Notes: generated by a model not told the origin, from the sequence alone. 64,000 nucleotides of DNA from Actinocatenispora rupis (GCF_016861975.1 NZ_BOMB01000041.1:62001-126000), one strand, 5' to 3'. Positions 42,544 through 51,208 are shown, counted from the stretch's first letter. Numbers and translations are program-made.

Positions 42544-43200
42544 ATGATGATCGACCCCGCGGTACTCCCGGGCTACCTGCTCGCGGTGCTCCTCGTGACG
42601 ATCGCGCCGGGACCGGACATGGCGTACATCGTGGCCGCCGCGACCGCGCGCGGCGCGCGGGCCGGCGTGCTGTCCGCGACGGGCATGGCGCTCGGCATGG
42701 TCGTACACGTGACGGCCGCAGCGCTCGGTCTCGCCGCGGTCGTCGCCGCAGCACCCTGGACGCTCGTCGTGGTACGCCTGGCCGGCGCCGGCTTCCTCGC
42801 CTGGCTCGCGGTCGGCACGCTGCGATCCGCCCGCGCCGCGGCGCCCGCCGCCGCCCCTGCCCCCGGAGACGGCCGCCTGCTGGTGCGCGCGGCGCTCACC
42901 AACCTGACCAACCCGAAGGTGATCCTGTTCTTCGCCGCCTTCCTGCCCCATTTCGTACGCCCCGGTCACGCCTCGGTGACCGCACAGTTCCTGCTGCTCG
43001 GCGTGCTGTTCCTGCTCGTCGGGCTCGCCGTCGACAGCACGATCGGGCTCACCGCCGGGCGACTCGGCGCCGCGCTGGCACCGGGTACGCGAGCCGGCCA
43101 GGTGCGTACCGTCCTCGCCGGCCTCACGTTCGCGGTGCTCTCCGCGCTCCTGGTCGCCGACGTGGTCACGTCCACCGGGACCGGGTGGCGGCCGAGCTAG
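42544..43200 (+). CDS. LysE family translocator
   Basis: 218 residues, six hydrophobic segments. The family signature LLVTIAPGPDMAYIVAAATA is in the first helix and LTNLTNPKVILFFAAFLPHF in the fourth. LysE/RhtB members export amino acids or related molecules. Probably regulated by the divergent CGNR protein. A perfect hairpin follows the stop at 43206-43222. Confidence 0.92.
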   Translation: MMIDPAVLPGYLLAVLLVTIAPGPDMAYIVAAATARGARAGVLSATGMALGMVVHVTAAALGLAAVVAAAPWTLVVVRLAGAGFLAWLAVGTLRSARAAAPAAAPAPGDGRLLVRAALTNLTNPKVILFFAAFLPHFVRPGHASVTAQFLLLGVLFLLVGLAVDSTIGLTAGRLGAALAPGTRAGQVRTVLAGLTFAVLSALLVADVVTSTGTGWRPS

Positions 43201-43205
43201 GGCAC

Positions 43206-43222
43206 GCCGCAGCCGCTGCGGC
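43206..43222. terminator. Hairpin GCCGCAGC-C-GCTGCGGC after the LysE gene
   Basis: An eight-base perfect inverted repeat with a minimal loop, 6 bases after the LysE stop codon and before the convergent pseudogene. No T-run; hairpin-only terminators are usual in high-GC actinobacteria. Confidence 0.5.
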
Positions 43223-43284
43223 CCGATCCCTTGCGTACCAACCTTTCCCGGCGTACCGCAGGCAGGGCGTAGCCGGGGACCATC

Positions 43285-43968
43285 TCAGCGCGGGTACCCT
43301 GCGGCGTCCCCGCACCGGTCACCGGCCGGCACCGCGACGCAGGCGCGGCCGGTGGTGCGGGAGTACTGGCGGGTCGCCGCCGCGAGTGCCACGCCCCAGG
43401 CGGCGAACGACCCGTACGCCACGCGAAAACCCAGTTCGACAAGCCTTGGGCGGGTGCACCGCGCAACATGTCGTACAGCGCCTGCGGGGCCACGAACACG
43501 AACGGGATGCTGCGTCGACAGCAAGCACGATCCGGGCGGCGAACCGGACCGGGTCGACGGCGACGGACGCCAACGGGGTCAGCCGCAAAGGTCGAGTATC
43601 AACATCGGCATCGCGAAGTACAGCATCGCCGCCGCCCACGACCCGGCGATCGCCACCGGCCTCGGCAGTCGGAGGCGCCGGTACGTCCGCAGGAACGCCG
43701 GGCCGGTGGGCGGCGGCAGCATCGCCAGTGCGAGCACGACCAGCACCAGCCCGGCGGCCACACCACGCCAGTCGAACGGTCCAGGCACGCCGGTCGGTAC
43801 GCCCGGGTCGTCGATGCCGTGCGGCACGCCGCCCGGCCCGGGGTAGCCGGTCCGGCCGCCGACCGCCCAGTACAGGCGTACCAGGGTGTATCCGATCGCC
43901 CAGGTCAGCGCGGCGATGGCGGGCCAGCGCCGCACCGTGTCGATCGTTCTCGGGGCGTGTGTACTCAC
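43285..43968 (-). pseudogene. Integral membrane protein, at least three frameshifts
   Basis: The intact-looking start (ATG 43968) encodes PAIAALTWAIGYTLVRLYWA and GVAAGLVLVVLALAMLP and runs to a stop at 43579. The membrane protein continues in other frames: LTPLASVAVDPVRFAARIVL, then IPFVFVAPQALYDMLRGAPA, then VAYGSFAAWGVALAAATRQY to 43285. Three frame changes within about 200 bases cannot be one base-calling slip. About 225 residues if joined, with similarity in style to the DUF3995-like protein at 60258-60743. Confidence 0.65.
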
Positions 43969-44024
43969 CCCGAGCCTCGTGCTCGATGCCGGTCCGTTCC
44001 TCGGCCCGCGGAAGGGTCTGCCGG

Positions 44025-44839
44025 CTACGCCGTCCGGCGCGGGCGACTCCGTCGGGAGTAGGCGCGGCCGGACCAGACCGGACCCGGCATCCCGGTCAGT
44101 CCCTGCCCTCGATCCCGTACGGCTCCACCGGCGTCGAGCGCGGGCACGTCGCCGACGTTGGACACCTCGATCTCGACCAGGCCGTCCCGGTACGTGATGC
44201 GCACCGTGGCGGCGGCACCGAGACCGGCGTGCTTCAGTACGTTGGTGAGCGACTCCTGCACGATCCGGTACGCCGCGTGATCGACCGCCGGCACCAACGT
44301 CGCCGAGCCGGTACGGATCACGTCGACGGAGACACCGGCGGCCCGTACGGCGGCAAGCAGGTCGTCCAACCGGTCCAGCCCGGTGACCCGCTCGGCTGGC
44401 CGCACATCGGGACCGCCCTCGGTCCGCGGCCCCAGTGCCACCCGCAGCTCGGCCACCGCGTCCCGACTGGTGGTACGGATCGAGGTGAGCGCCGTACGCA
44501 CCGGCGACGGGTCCGCATCCAGCACGTGCAGCGCCGCGCCGGACAGCACCGCGATGCTCGCCATGCTGTGCCCGACGACATCGTGCAGTTCCCGGGCCAG
44601 CCGGAGCCGTTCCTCCGCGGCGACGCGTCGGCGCTGCGCCTCGGCCACCGCCGCCGCAGCGACACCGCCAGCGCGCAGCACACCGTCAACGCGTACCCGG
44701 CCGGGTCCAGGTGGCGCACCCCCGCGGACGGGTCCTCGGCCACCACCGACAGCACAGCCAGGACGACCGCCAGTACGGCGTCACCGACGCGGACGCCGTC
44801 ACGCTCAACCCTGGCGACCCGCGCCAGTGCCCGCACCAC
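44025..44839 (-). pseudogene. Sensor histidine kinase (NarL/HisKA_3 type), damaged at both ends
   Basis: Phospho-acceptor helix RLARELHDVVGHSMASIAVL and ATP-binding domain DHAAYRIVQESLTNVLKHAG with GLVEIEVSNVGD are intact in the frame from 44681 to 44025. Upstream, an N-terminal membrane segment (AVLAVVLAVLSVVAEDP... GYALTVCCALAVSLRR) is in another frame, and the multi-helix sensor part is too short. At the C-terminus GQGLTGM is followed by an aberrant tail instead of the usual last strand. No partner response regulator is adjacent (a broken one is at 28480). Confidence 0.72.
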
Positions 44840-44877
44840 ACGGCCGACAGTTGAGGCTGGTCACACACTGGGCCGCT

Positions 44878-46443
44878 TCAGCTCGCGCGGATCAGCAGCG
44901 CCACCGTCGTGACGAGGTAGTAGGCCGCTGCGATCACGATGGCTGCGCGATTCGAGCTGTCGTCGTGGCGCAGGAACCGCTGTATGAGGGCGTCGGCGCC
45001 AGCCCAGACGATGACGGCGCTCATCGTGTTGAACACGGCGCAGAGGATTGCCGCCCACCACGCGAGGTCGGATGCGTAGATCAATCCGGACGTGATGAGC
45101 AGGCCGCCGGCGAGCGTGGTCACGCAGAGCAGTACCGGAAGATGCTCGGCGTCCTGGTTCGCGGTCTCGGCGCGGCTCGGTCGGATGGTCGGCTGTGGCA
45201 CCAGGAGCGATGGTTCCGGTGGGGTACGGGCTCGATCAGCGGCCGAGGACCGCGCGGCTCCGTCGTCGTGTGGGGAGGGGCGCGCGGCTCCGTCGTCGTG
45301 GGGAGAGGAGCGCGCGGCTCCGTCGGCGTGGGGAGCGGAGCGCGGATCCGGTCGGACGGCGACCCGATGCGCGGCCGGCTCGCGAGGCCCGGCGTTGGGA
45401 GCGAGCGCCACCAGCGCGCCGCGGGCGACGGCGAGTTCCGGCTGCTCGGTGACGGCCGGCGGGACGCGCAGCGCCCGGTGCAGCGTGCTGGCCACCAGCG
45501 GCATGCGGCTGGCGCCTCCGGTCAGGTACAGCGCGGCGCGTGGGGGAACATCGAGCCCCGCGGCGGCCAGGGCGGCACGGGTCGCGCGGACGGTGCGGTC
45601 GACGACTGGCTGGGCGATGGCGTCGAGCTGTTCGCGGCCGAGCGGCGCGTCGATGTCCAGCAGCGGGATGTGCACGAAGGTCTGCGCGGATCGGGACAGC
45701 AGTTCCTTGGCCGTACGTACCTGGTCGAGGAGGTGACGTCGGTGCCGCTGGTCGGCGGCGGTCGCCGGGTGACGGAGGCGTGCCCAGGCGTCGGGGTTCC
45801 GGTGGCGGTAGGTGGCGTCCAGGTGGGCCAGGATGGCGGCGTCGATGTCGAGCCCGCCGGTGTCGGGCAGACCGTCGGAGGCGAGGACCTGGTCGCGGTG
45901 GACGACGGACACGTCGTGCGTTCCACCGCCCAGGTCGTACACGATCAGCGGGGCCGTGTGGTCGACGGCGTGGTCGGACAGGTGGTGGCGTGCGGCGGCG
46001 ATCGGCTCGGCGAGCAGGATCGGCTCCGGCAGCCCGGCGAGTTCCGCCGCCCGTACGAGGGTCTGCTGGCGTCGGGTGCCCCAGGTGACGGGATGGGTGA
46101 GCACGACGGTGCCGATGTCGCCGGGCGTGCACCGGTCGGCGTCCTCGGCGACCCGGCGAAGCACCGCGGCGAACAGCTCCGGCACCGGCATCTCGGTACC
46201 GAGCAGGACGGTGCCGTCGTCGATCCGCAGCTTCGGGTTCGGTTCCAACCGCTCCGGTGCCGAGGCAGCGGCGTGCAGCGCGTCGCGCCCGACCAGCAGC
46301 GTCCCGTCGTCCTGCCCGAACACCGCGGACGGCAGTACCGGCGAGCCGTCGAACAACACCTGCTCGGTACGCCCGCCCGGTCGACGCACCGCGGCGACCG
46401 TGTTCGACGTACCCAGGTCGATCGCCAGCGCCGCATCCGTCAC
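44878..46443 (-). CDS. Hsp70-type ATPase domain fused to a C-terminal membrane domain
   Basis: 521 residues. The nucleotide-binding domain is complete: IDLGTSNTVAAVRR (8-21), AEPIAAARHH (145-154), IVYDLGGGTHDVSVV (167-181) and LTGGASRMPLVASTL (307-321). Instead of a substrate-binding domain it has a linker with a tenfold-residue repeat (DGAARSSPHD three times, about 374-403) and three membrane helices (about 435-453, 461-482, 499-518). The ATPase would face the cytoplasm, anchored in the membrane. Hsp70-like proteins with nonstandard C-termini are known in Actinobacteria, with no proven role. DnaJ/GrpE are absent nearby. Confidence 0.85.
   Translation of the reverse strand: MTDAALAIDLGTSNTVAAVRRPGGRTEQVLFDGSPVLPSAVFGQDDGTLLVGRDALHAAASAPERLEPNPKLRIDDGTVLLGTEMPVPELFAAVLRRVAEDADRCTPGDIGTVVLTHPVTWGTRRQQTLVRAAELAGLPEPILLAEPIAAARHHLSDHAVDHTAPLIVYDLGGGTHDVSVVHRDQVLASDGLPDTGGLDIDAAILAHLDATYRHRNPDAWARLRHPATAADQRHRRHLLDQVRTAKELLSRSAQTFVHIPLLDIDAPLGREQLDAIAQPVVDRTVRATRAALAAAGLDVPPRAALYLTGGASRMPLVASTLHRALRVPPAVTEQPELAVARGALVALAPNAGPREPAAHRVAVRPDPRSAPHADGAARSSPHDDGAARPSPHDDGAARSSAADRARTPPEPSLLVPQPTIRPSRAETANQDAEHLPVLLCVTTLAGGLLITSGLIYASDLAWWAAILCAVFNTMSAVIVWAGADALIQRFLRHDDSSNRAAIVIAAAYYLVTTVALLIRAS
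45251..45340 (-). repeat. Three 30-bp tandem repeats inside the Hsp70-like gene
   Basis: CGCGCGGCTCCGTCG recurs at 45251, 45281 and 45311, exactly 30 bases apart, in frame, encoding a Gly-Ala-Ala-Arg-Ser/Pro-Ser-Pro-His-Asp-Asp repeat in the linker before the membrane helices. A variable-length linker is to be expected. Confidence 0.8.
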
Positions 46444-46699
46444 GGCCGCAACCTACCAACGAGCCGCATCGCACCCGGTGCGCGCCGGCTCCCGGCGTCC
46501 ATGGCGATACTTCCCGGCGCCGCCGACACACTGGCGCCGTCGCCCGGGATGGACGTGGTACCGCCGGGAAGTGGTGCGGTGACGGCGTTCCGACGATGTG
46601 GGCGGCGACGGCGGCCGGGCGGCATGCTGCCGACGCCGGATCGTCCCCGTCGACGGTGTGGGCGGAAGCCTGCGGTGCATTCCGGCGTTGGCTCCGGGT

Positions 46700-47074
46700 A
46701 TGAAGATCGGCGACGCGTCCAGGGCCAGCGGTGTGAGTGCGAGATCGTTGCGGCACTACGAGGATGAGGGGCTGATCGTCCCGGGCCGGTGCGGCAACGG
46801 GTTCCGCGACTACTGCCAGTCCACGATCGACCGGGTACTCGTCATCCGTACGCTGCTGGAGTCCGGGTTGCCCGTGCGGCTGATCAGGACACTGCTCCCC
46901 CACCTCGGCGACGGGTCCACCACCGGCACGGATCCGGTGTGCGCCGAGTTCCTGCGGGAGGTGCAGGGCTTCCGCGATCGGCTCGCCGCCCGCATCGCGA
47001 CGCTCAGCGCCCAGCAGTCGGCGCTCGACGCGTACCTGCGCGGGCGCACGGTGCCGAGCGCGGACCGTACTTGA
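46700..47074 (+). CDS. MerR family transcriptional regulator
   Basis: 124 residues from the ATG at 46700. MKIGDASRASGVSARSLRHY, EDEGLIVPGRCGNGFRDYCQ is a MerR HTH with its wing; the coiled-coil dimerisation helix follows (FLREVQGFRDRLAARIATLS). No Cys cluster for metals. The TGA of this gene falls in the -35 of the promoter at 47071-47103 that drives the quinone oxidoreductase. Confidence 0.88.
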   Translation: MKIGDASRASGVSARSLRHYEDEGLIVPGRCGNGFRDYCQSTIDRVLVIRTLLESGLPVRLIRTLLPHLGDGSTTGTDPVCAEFLREVQGFRDRLAARIATLSAQQSALDAYLRGRTVPSADRT

Positions 47075-47103
47075 CCTTGACGTAAGTGTCAGGGTCCTAC
47101 GGT
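47071..47103 (+). promoter_or_regulatory. MerR-type promoter with dyad in an elongated spacer
   Basis: TTGACCTTGACGTAAGTGTCAGGGTCCTACGGT: a -35 TTGACC (47071), the dyad CCTTGAC-N6-GTCAGGG, and a -10 TACGGT around 47098-47103, giving a longer than normal 19-21 base spacer. It matches the known TTGACnTTnACGTnnnCGTCAAGG type. Transcription should begin about 47110, at the ATG, i.e. leaderless. Confidence 0.75.
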
Positions 47104-47109
47104 CGCCGC

Positions 47110-48126
47110 ATGGACACCAACGGGCGGCGGAACACCAGCGGGCAGACGATGCGGGCGCTGGTCCAGCGGACACATCGGGGACCGGAGGACCTGACCCTCA
47201 CGACCGATCGACCGCGCCCCACCGCGGGGCCTGACGATTACCTGATCCGTGTCGGTGCCGCCGGGGTCAACTTCGCCGACGTCATGCAGACGCGGGGAAC
47301 GTACGGCGGAGGTCCGGAAACCCCGTACGTGGCGGGTTTCGAGGCCGCCGGCGAGATCGTCGGGGCCGGCGCGGGCATCGAGAACCCGCTGCCGCCCGGC
47401 ACCCACGTGGTCGGCGCCGGCCCGGGCGCCTTCGCGCAGTTCATGACGATGCCGGCCGCGGGTGCACTTCCCGTACCGTCCGGCTGGAGCGACGCCGAAA
47501 CCCTCGGCCTGGTACTGAACTGGATCACCGCCCTGGCGGCGCTGAAACCGCTGGGTGGCCTCAGATCCGGTGACGTCGTCCTCATCCATGCCGCGGCCGG
47601 CGGCGTGGGGCAGGCCGCCGTCCGTCTCGCCCGTCACTACGGCGCGCGCGTGGTCGCCACCGCCTCGCCGGAGAAGCACGACACCGTCACGGCTCTCGGC
47701 GCCGACGAGGTACTGGACAGCCGACGGCCCGACCTGGCTGCCGAGATCACCCGCCGGACCGGCGGCGTCGACCTGGTCCTGGAATCGGTGGGACGGGCCA
47801 CGTTCGCCGCCAGCCTGGCCGTCACCAAGCCCTTCACCGGACGCATCGTCGTGTACGGCGCCGCGTCCGGCGACGCCACCCTGACCACCCACGAGCTGGT
47901 CTTCACCCACCAGGTACAGCTCAAGGGACTGCACATCGGTGCACTCGCCGCCGCGGCACCGGCGCTCTACCGGTCGTTGCTCAGCGAGATCGAGGCCCTC
48001 GTCGCCCGCGGCGTGTACGCGCCGTCCGCTGCGCAGGTACACCCCCTGGCCGAGGGGGCGACGGTGCTGCAGCGACTCGAATCCGGCCGTACTCGGGGAA
48101 AGCTCGCGCTCGACCCCTGGCGCTGA
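47110..48126 (+). CDS. NADPH:quinone oxidoreductase family (zeta-crystallin-like MDR)
   Basis: 338 residues from the ATG at 47110, chosen because the MerR promoter predicts a leaderless start there. GroES-like N-terminus (YLIRVGAAGVNFADVMQTRG, YVAGFEAAGEIV) and Rossmann domain with VLIHAAAGGVGQAAVRLARH. No zinc ligands, as in quinone oxidoreductases. Probably induced by an electrophile or quinone sensed by the upstream MerR. Confidence 0.9.
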   Translation: MDTNGRRNTSGQTMRALVQRTHRGPEDLTLTTDRPRPTAGPDDYLIRVGAAGVNFADVMQTRGTYGGGPETPYVAGFEAAGEIVGAGAGIENPLPPGTHVVGAGPGAFAQFMTMPAAGALPVPSGWSDAETLGLVLNWITALAALKPLGGLRSGDVVLIHAAAGGVGQAAVRLARHYGARVVATASPEKHDTVTALGADEVLDSRRPDLAAEITRRTGGVDLVLESVGRATFAASLAVTKPFTGRIVVYGAASGDATLTTHELVFTHQVQLKGLHIGALAAAAPALYRSLLSEIEALVARGVYAPSAAQVHPLAEGATVLQRLESGRTRGKLALDPWR

Positions 48127-48157
48127 CGCCTGTCCGACGTCAGCGGCGGGTGAGCGG

Positions 48158-49111
48158 TCACTGGCACCGGAGCAGCGCGTCGAGTTCGGGAAGTTGGCCG
48201 AACAGGTCGGGGAGGCCGCGCACCCCGTCGCGTACGGACCGGTGCGACAGCGCGAGATCCGGGCCGGTGCCCGGCTCGACGCCGGCGAGGCAGCGAAGGA
48301 CGTTCCACCGGGTGTGCCCCAGCCACCCGCCGATCACGTACGCGAACCAACTGGGGCCCCACGGCGGCAGCGCTCCGCCGCCTGCCACGTAGCCGTCGAG
48401 TACCGTGCGGAAGATGGCGGGCCGGACATCGTCGAAGCCGGGCCCCTTCGCGAGGCTCAGCGCGGTCGAGCCGAGTTCGCCGGCCAGGTCGAGCATCCCC
48501 GACAGCTCCCAGTCGAGCACCACCGGCCGCCCCTGTCGAGCAAGCAGGTTCCACGGCTGGATGTCCCGGTGCGTCAGCACGACCGGTCCGGGCCGCTCGC
48601 AGGTGTCGACGAAGTCGGCCATCGCGAGGAACGTCCCGACCTGGGTGGCGAGTTCGTCGGCCCACGGCTGTCCGGTCGCGGTCGCCCGCGCGGCGAGTTC
48701 GGGCCAGTCCCGTGCCACCGGTTCCTCGGTCGGGACATGCCGCCACGCGACGTCGAGCGCGTGGACGCGCGCGAGGATCTCACCGATCTCGAACGCGTAC
48801 GCCGGCGGCACGGGCGCCTCGGGCACCCTTTCGCCCTCGACCCACCGGTGGACGAGCGTGTGATGGCTGGCCGAGATCGGCTCCGGCATGGGGATTCCGG
48901 CGGCGAAGGCCGCCCGCTCGAACCCGAACACGTCCTCGGCGCGGTACGTCCAGCGGCGGTCGAGAACGTTCAGCTCCTTCACCGCGAACGACCCCTGGTC
49001 CGTGTCGAGCCGGTACGTCCGGTTGGCGTACCCGCCGTGGACACGGACCATCGGACCGGTCGGCGCGCCGAGGTACGACAGGCTGAAGGGCACGTCCTCG
49101 TCCGCACTCAT
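48158..49111 (-). CDS. APH-fold phosphotransferase
   Basis: 317 residues. Nucleotide loop VHGGYANRTYRLDTDQGSFA with the Lys in AVKELNV, then the Brenner motif VLTHRDIQPWNLLARQGRPV and the DFG-equivalent VLDWELSGM. It belongs to the APH/ChoK superfamily, in a group with homoserine-kinase-II-like and actinobacterial uncharacterised kinases; the hydroxylated substrate could be a sugar, aminoglycoside or macrolide. Convergent with the quinone oxidoreductase, 31 bases apart. Confidence 0.87.
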   Translation of the reverse strand: MSADEDVPFSLSYLGAPTGPMVRVHGGYANRTYRLDTDQGSFAVKELNVLDRRWTYRAEDVFGFERAAFAAGIPMPEPISASHHTLVHRWVEGERVPEAPVPPAYAFEIGEILARVHALDVAWRHVPTEEPVARDWPELAARATATGQPWADELATQVGTFLAMADFVDTCERPGPVVLTHRDIQPWNLLARQGRPVVLDWELSGMLDLAGELGSTALSLAKGPGFDDVRPAIFRTVLDGYVAGGGALPPWGPSWFAYVIGGWLGHTRWNVLRCLAGVEPGTGPDLALSHRSVRDGVRGLPDLFGQLPELDALLRCQ

Positions 49112-49262
49112 CCCACGAACCTAGAGCCCGCGAAGCGTCGATGCACCGGAGTTCCCCGGGACGGTCGACGTGTGCGGTGCGAGTGCCGTGACCCAGCCGT
49201 GTGCCGACGCGGCGGGCACCACCCCGGGCACACGGGTTCGACGCGCTGCGCCGGCGTACGTG

Positions 49263-49724
49263 TCACCACACCCGGACCATCAGGTCGCCGAGATCACCGC
49301 CGAGCGCCACCAGTTCGGTGATCAGCCCGCGCAGTTCGCGCTCGCTCGTCCTGATCTCCGCGACCGGTTGCCAGCCCCGCCAGCCGTACACGAGGTTCGG
49401 AGTTGGCGACGGGTAGACGCTGTGCACGACAGCGTTGCGACGATCGAGGGCGGCGCGTACGCGCTCCAACACGGCTTCGCCGAGGGCTCGCGACGCCGGA
49501 TCCTCCGTGGCGAGGGCGTCTCTCGACAGGCGAACGAGGTCGCTCGCGGACCTGGTCGCGAACTCCTCCTGCGGTTTCTGGTGAAGAGCGGTGGTGAGAT
49601 GCCACAGCCGAAGCTCGACCAGAGCGGTGAGAGCTGTAACGCGGCCGATGAGACCGAAGAAGTCGAAGTCAGGATCGATGTATCCGAACATGGCGTGCGG
49701 AACGCCGTACTGGTCGGTGGTCAC
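49263..49724 (-). CDS. Small hypothetical protein with HEPN-like R-x4-H motif
   Basis: 153 residues, largely helical. The stretch LERVRAALDRRNAVVHSVYP near residues 87-106 carries R-N-x3-H, the R-x(4-6)-H signature of HEPN ribonucleases with the usual polar residue after Arg. Before it is a long helix (ALTALVELRLWHLTTALHQK), after it a beta-rich segment. HEPN proteins are often toxins or tRNA-processing enzymes in abortive infection systems. No obvious antitoxin neighbour, only an APH-fold gene. A cautious call. Confidence 0.55.
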   Translation of the reverse strand: MTTDQYGVPHAMFGYIDPDFDFFGLIGRVTALTALVELRLWHLTTALHQKPQEEFATRSASDLVRLSRDALATEDPASRALGEAVLERVRAALDRRNAVVHSVYPSPTPNLVYGWRGWQPVAEIRTSERELRGLITELVALGGDLGDLMVRVW

Positions 49725-49920
49725 CAGACCGGTTTAGCAGCGGCCGCACCCCGCCACATCCGCCGATGAGCCGGTGTGAAACACCTGGACGGGACCGTCA
49801 CCTCACCAGTCGCCGGTCGTTGAACCGAAACGCTCACGGAAGCTGTCGGACAGACGATCATGGTGTACCGCGTGCCGATGGCCCTCGTTCGCTCCGGCGC
49901 TGATGCGCCGCGGCGGGACG

Positions 49921-50904
49921 TCACCAGCGGATCCCGGCCGCCACGGGCAGGTGGTCGCTGCCGGTGGCCGGGAGCGTCCACGAGCGTGTCGGCTGAACGC
50001 CGCGTACCAGGATCTGGTCGATCCGGGCCACGGGGAACGTGGCCGGCCAACTGAAGCCGAACCCGTGACCGGCGACCGCCTGGGCCGAACGCAGCTGCGC
50101 GGTGAGGCCGGCGAACGCCCGGTCGTTCAGCGTGCCGTTCAGGTCGCCGAGCACCAGGACGCGCTCGGCCGGATCGGCGGCGAGCGCCGCGCCAAGTGCG
50201 TCCGCGCCGGCATCCCGCCCGCCGGCCGAGAATCCTTCGCCCGGGCTGACGCGTACCGACCACAGGTGGACCACGTACACCGCGAGCCGCCCGTGGTCCG
50301 TGGTCACCGTCGCGCGCATCGCCCGGGACGGGTCCATCTGGCCGGGCGGCCCGTCGTCCGACAACGGCAGCCTGCTCCACATCCCGACCGTCCCCCGCAC
50401 CACGTGGTACCGGTACGTCCCGGCCAGCGTCGCCTCGTACGTGGCCGTGGCCTGCGGGGTCAGCTCCTCCAGCGCCACCAGGTCCGCGCCGGACGCGGCC
50501 AGTACGCGAGCGGTGTGCGCCGGGTCCGGGTTGCCGGCGCCCACGTTGTGACTGACCACGGTGAGCTGGGAGCCCGGCCCGGCCTTGTCGACGAGCAGCC
50601 CGCCGAACAGGCTCAGCCACACCAGCGCCGGCACCAGCACCGCGACCGCCGCCGTGGCGGAGCGGCGGCACAGCGCCCCGACGAGCAGCACCGGCACGAC
50701 CAGGCCGTACCACGGCAGGAACGTCTCGACGAGGCTGCCGAGGTGCCCGTTCCGGTTCGGGATCCACGTGTGTCCCACCAGGAGCAGGCCGAGCAGCAGC
50801 GCCAGCGCCGCGAGCACCAGGCCGCGGCGCCAGGGACCGACGCGGGTACGTCGGTACCGGTGCGGCGGTGCGGGTGAGGTCAGGCGGGGCAGGGTCGTGG
50901 ACAT
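49921..50904 (-). CDS. Membrane-anchored endonuclease/exonuclease/phosphatase family protein
   Basis: 327 residues from the ATG at 50904. Three N-terminal membrane helices (LVLAALALLLGLLLVGHTWI; YGLVVPVLLVGALC; TAAVAVLVPALVWLSLFGGL), then an EEP domain: LTVVSHNVGAGNPDPAHTAR, LVALEELTPQ with metal-binding Glu, VYVVHLW, LVLGDLNGTLNDRAF and TGSDHLPVAAGIRW with the catalytic Asp-His. The active site is predicted outside the membrane. These are common actinobacterial vanX-unrelated EEP membrane proteins of unknown substrate. Second EEP enzyme in the window. Confidence 0.88.
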   Translation of the reverse strand: MSTTLPRLTSPAPPHRYRRTRVGPWRRGLVLAALALLLGLLLVGHTWIPNRNGHLGSLVETFLPWYGLVVPVLLVGALCRRSATAAVAVLVPALVWLSLFGGLLVDKAGPGSQLTVVSHNVGAGNPDPAHTARVLAASGADLVALEELTPQATATYEATLAGTYRYHVVRGTVGMWSRLPLSDDGPPGQMDPSRAMRATVTTDHGRLAVYVVHLWSVRVSPGEGFSAGGRDAGADALGAALAADPAERVLVLGDLNGTLNDRAFAGLTAQLRSAQAVAGHGFGFSWPATFPVARIDQILVRGVQPTRSWTLPATGSDHLPVAAGIRW

Positions 50905-51208
50905 GCGGCCAGTCAACGCGCCCCGATGTTGCCGGAACGTATGCGGTTGTCGATACGCCGATGACAGGTCCGGCGGTCCCCCGCGTGGTGATCGTGTCGA
51001 CGGCGCCGCCGTGGCCGACGCTGACGTACGGCTGCACGCAGTCGACCACCGCCTCGTACTCGGGATCCTCGCCACCGCACGGCTCGACCCGCGCGAGCGA
51101 CAGCGCCGCGAGGAGTGCCTCCGCGTCGGCAGTCGCCCGTGGGCCTCAACGGTCACTTACCGGCGAGTCCTCGCCCGAACGTGGTGCCGGGCCACACCCG
51201 GCCCGAGG
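50905..51208 (-). other. Intergenic region with a possible frameshifted small gene
   Basis: A GTG near 51158 starts MTVEAHGRLP in one frame; after a shift near 51130 another frame, with nearly all third positions G/C, reads DAEALLAALSLARVEPCGGE, DPEYEAVVDCVQPYVSVGHG and GAVDTITTRGTAGPVIGVST as far as about 50950. It looks like a broken 70-codon gene of unknown family. Nothing else is seen. Confidence 0.3.

Noticed and set aside
42519-44912. Long plus-strand frame of about 800 codons covering the LysE gene and two minus-strand pseudogenes
   Set aside because: Mixed Arg/Ala/Pro-rich translation without homology; the LysE frame and minus-strand domains explain the DNA.
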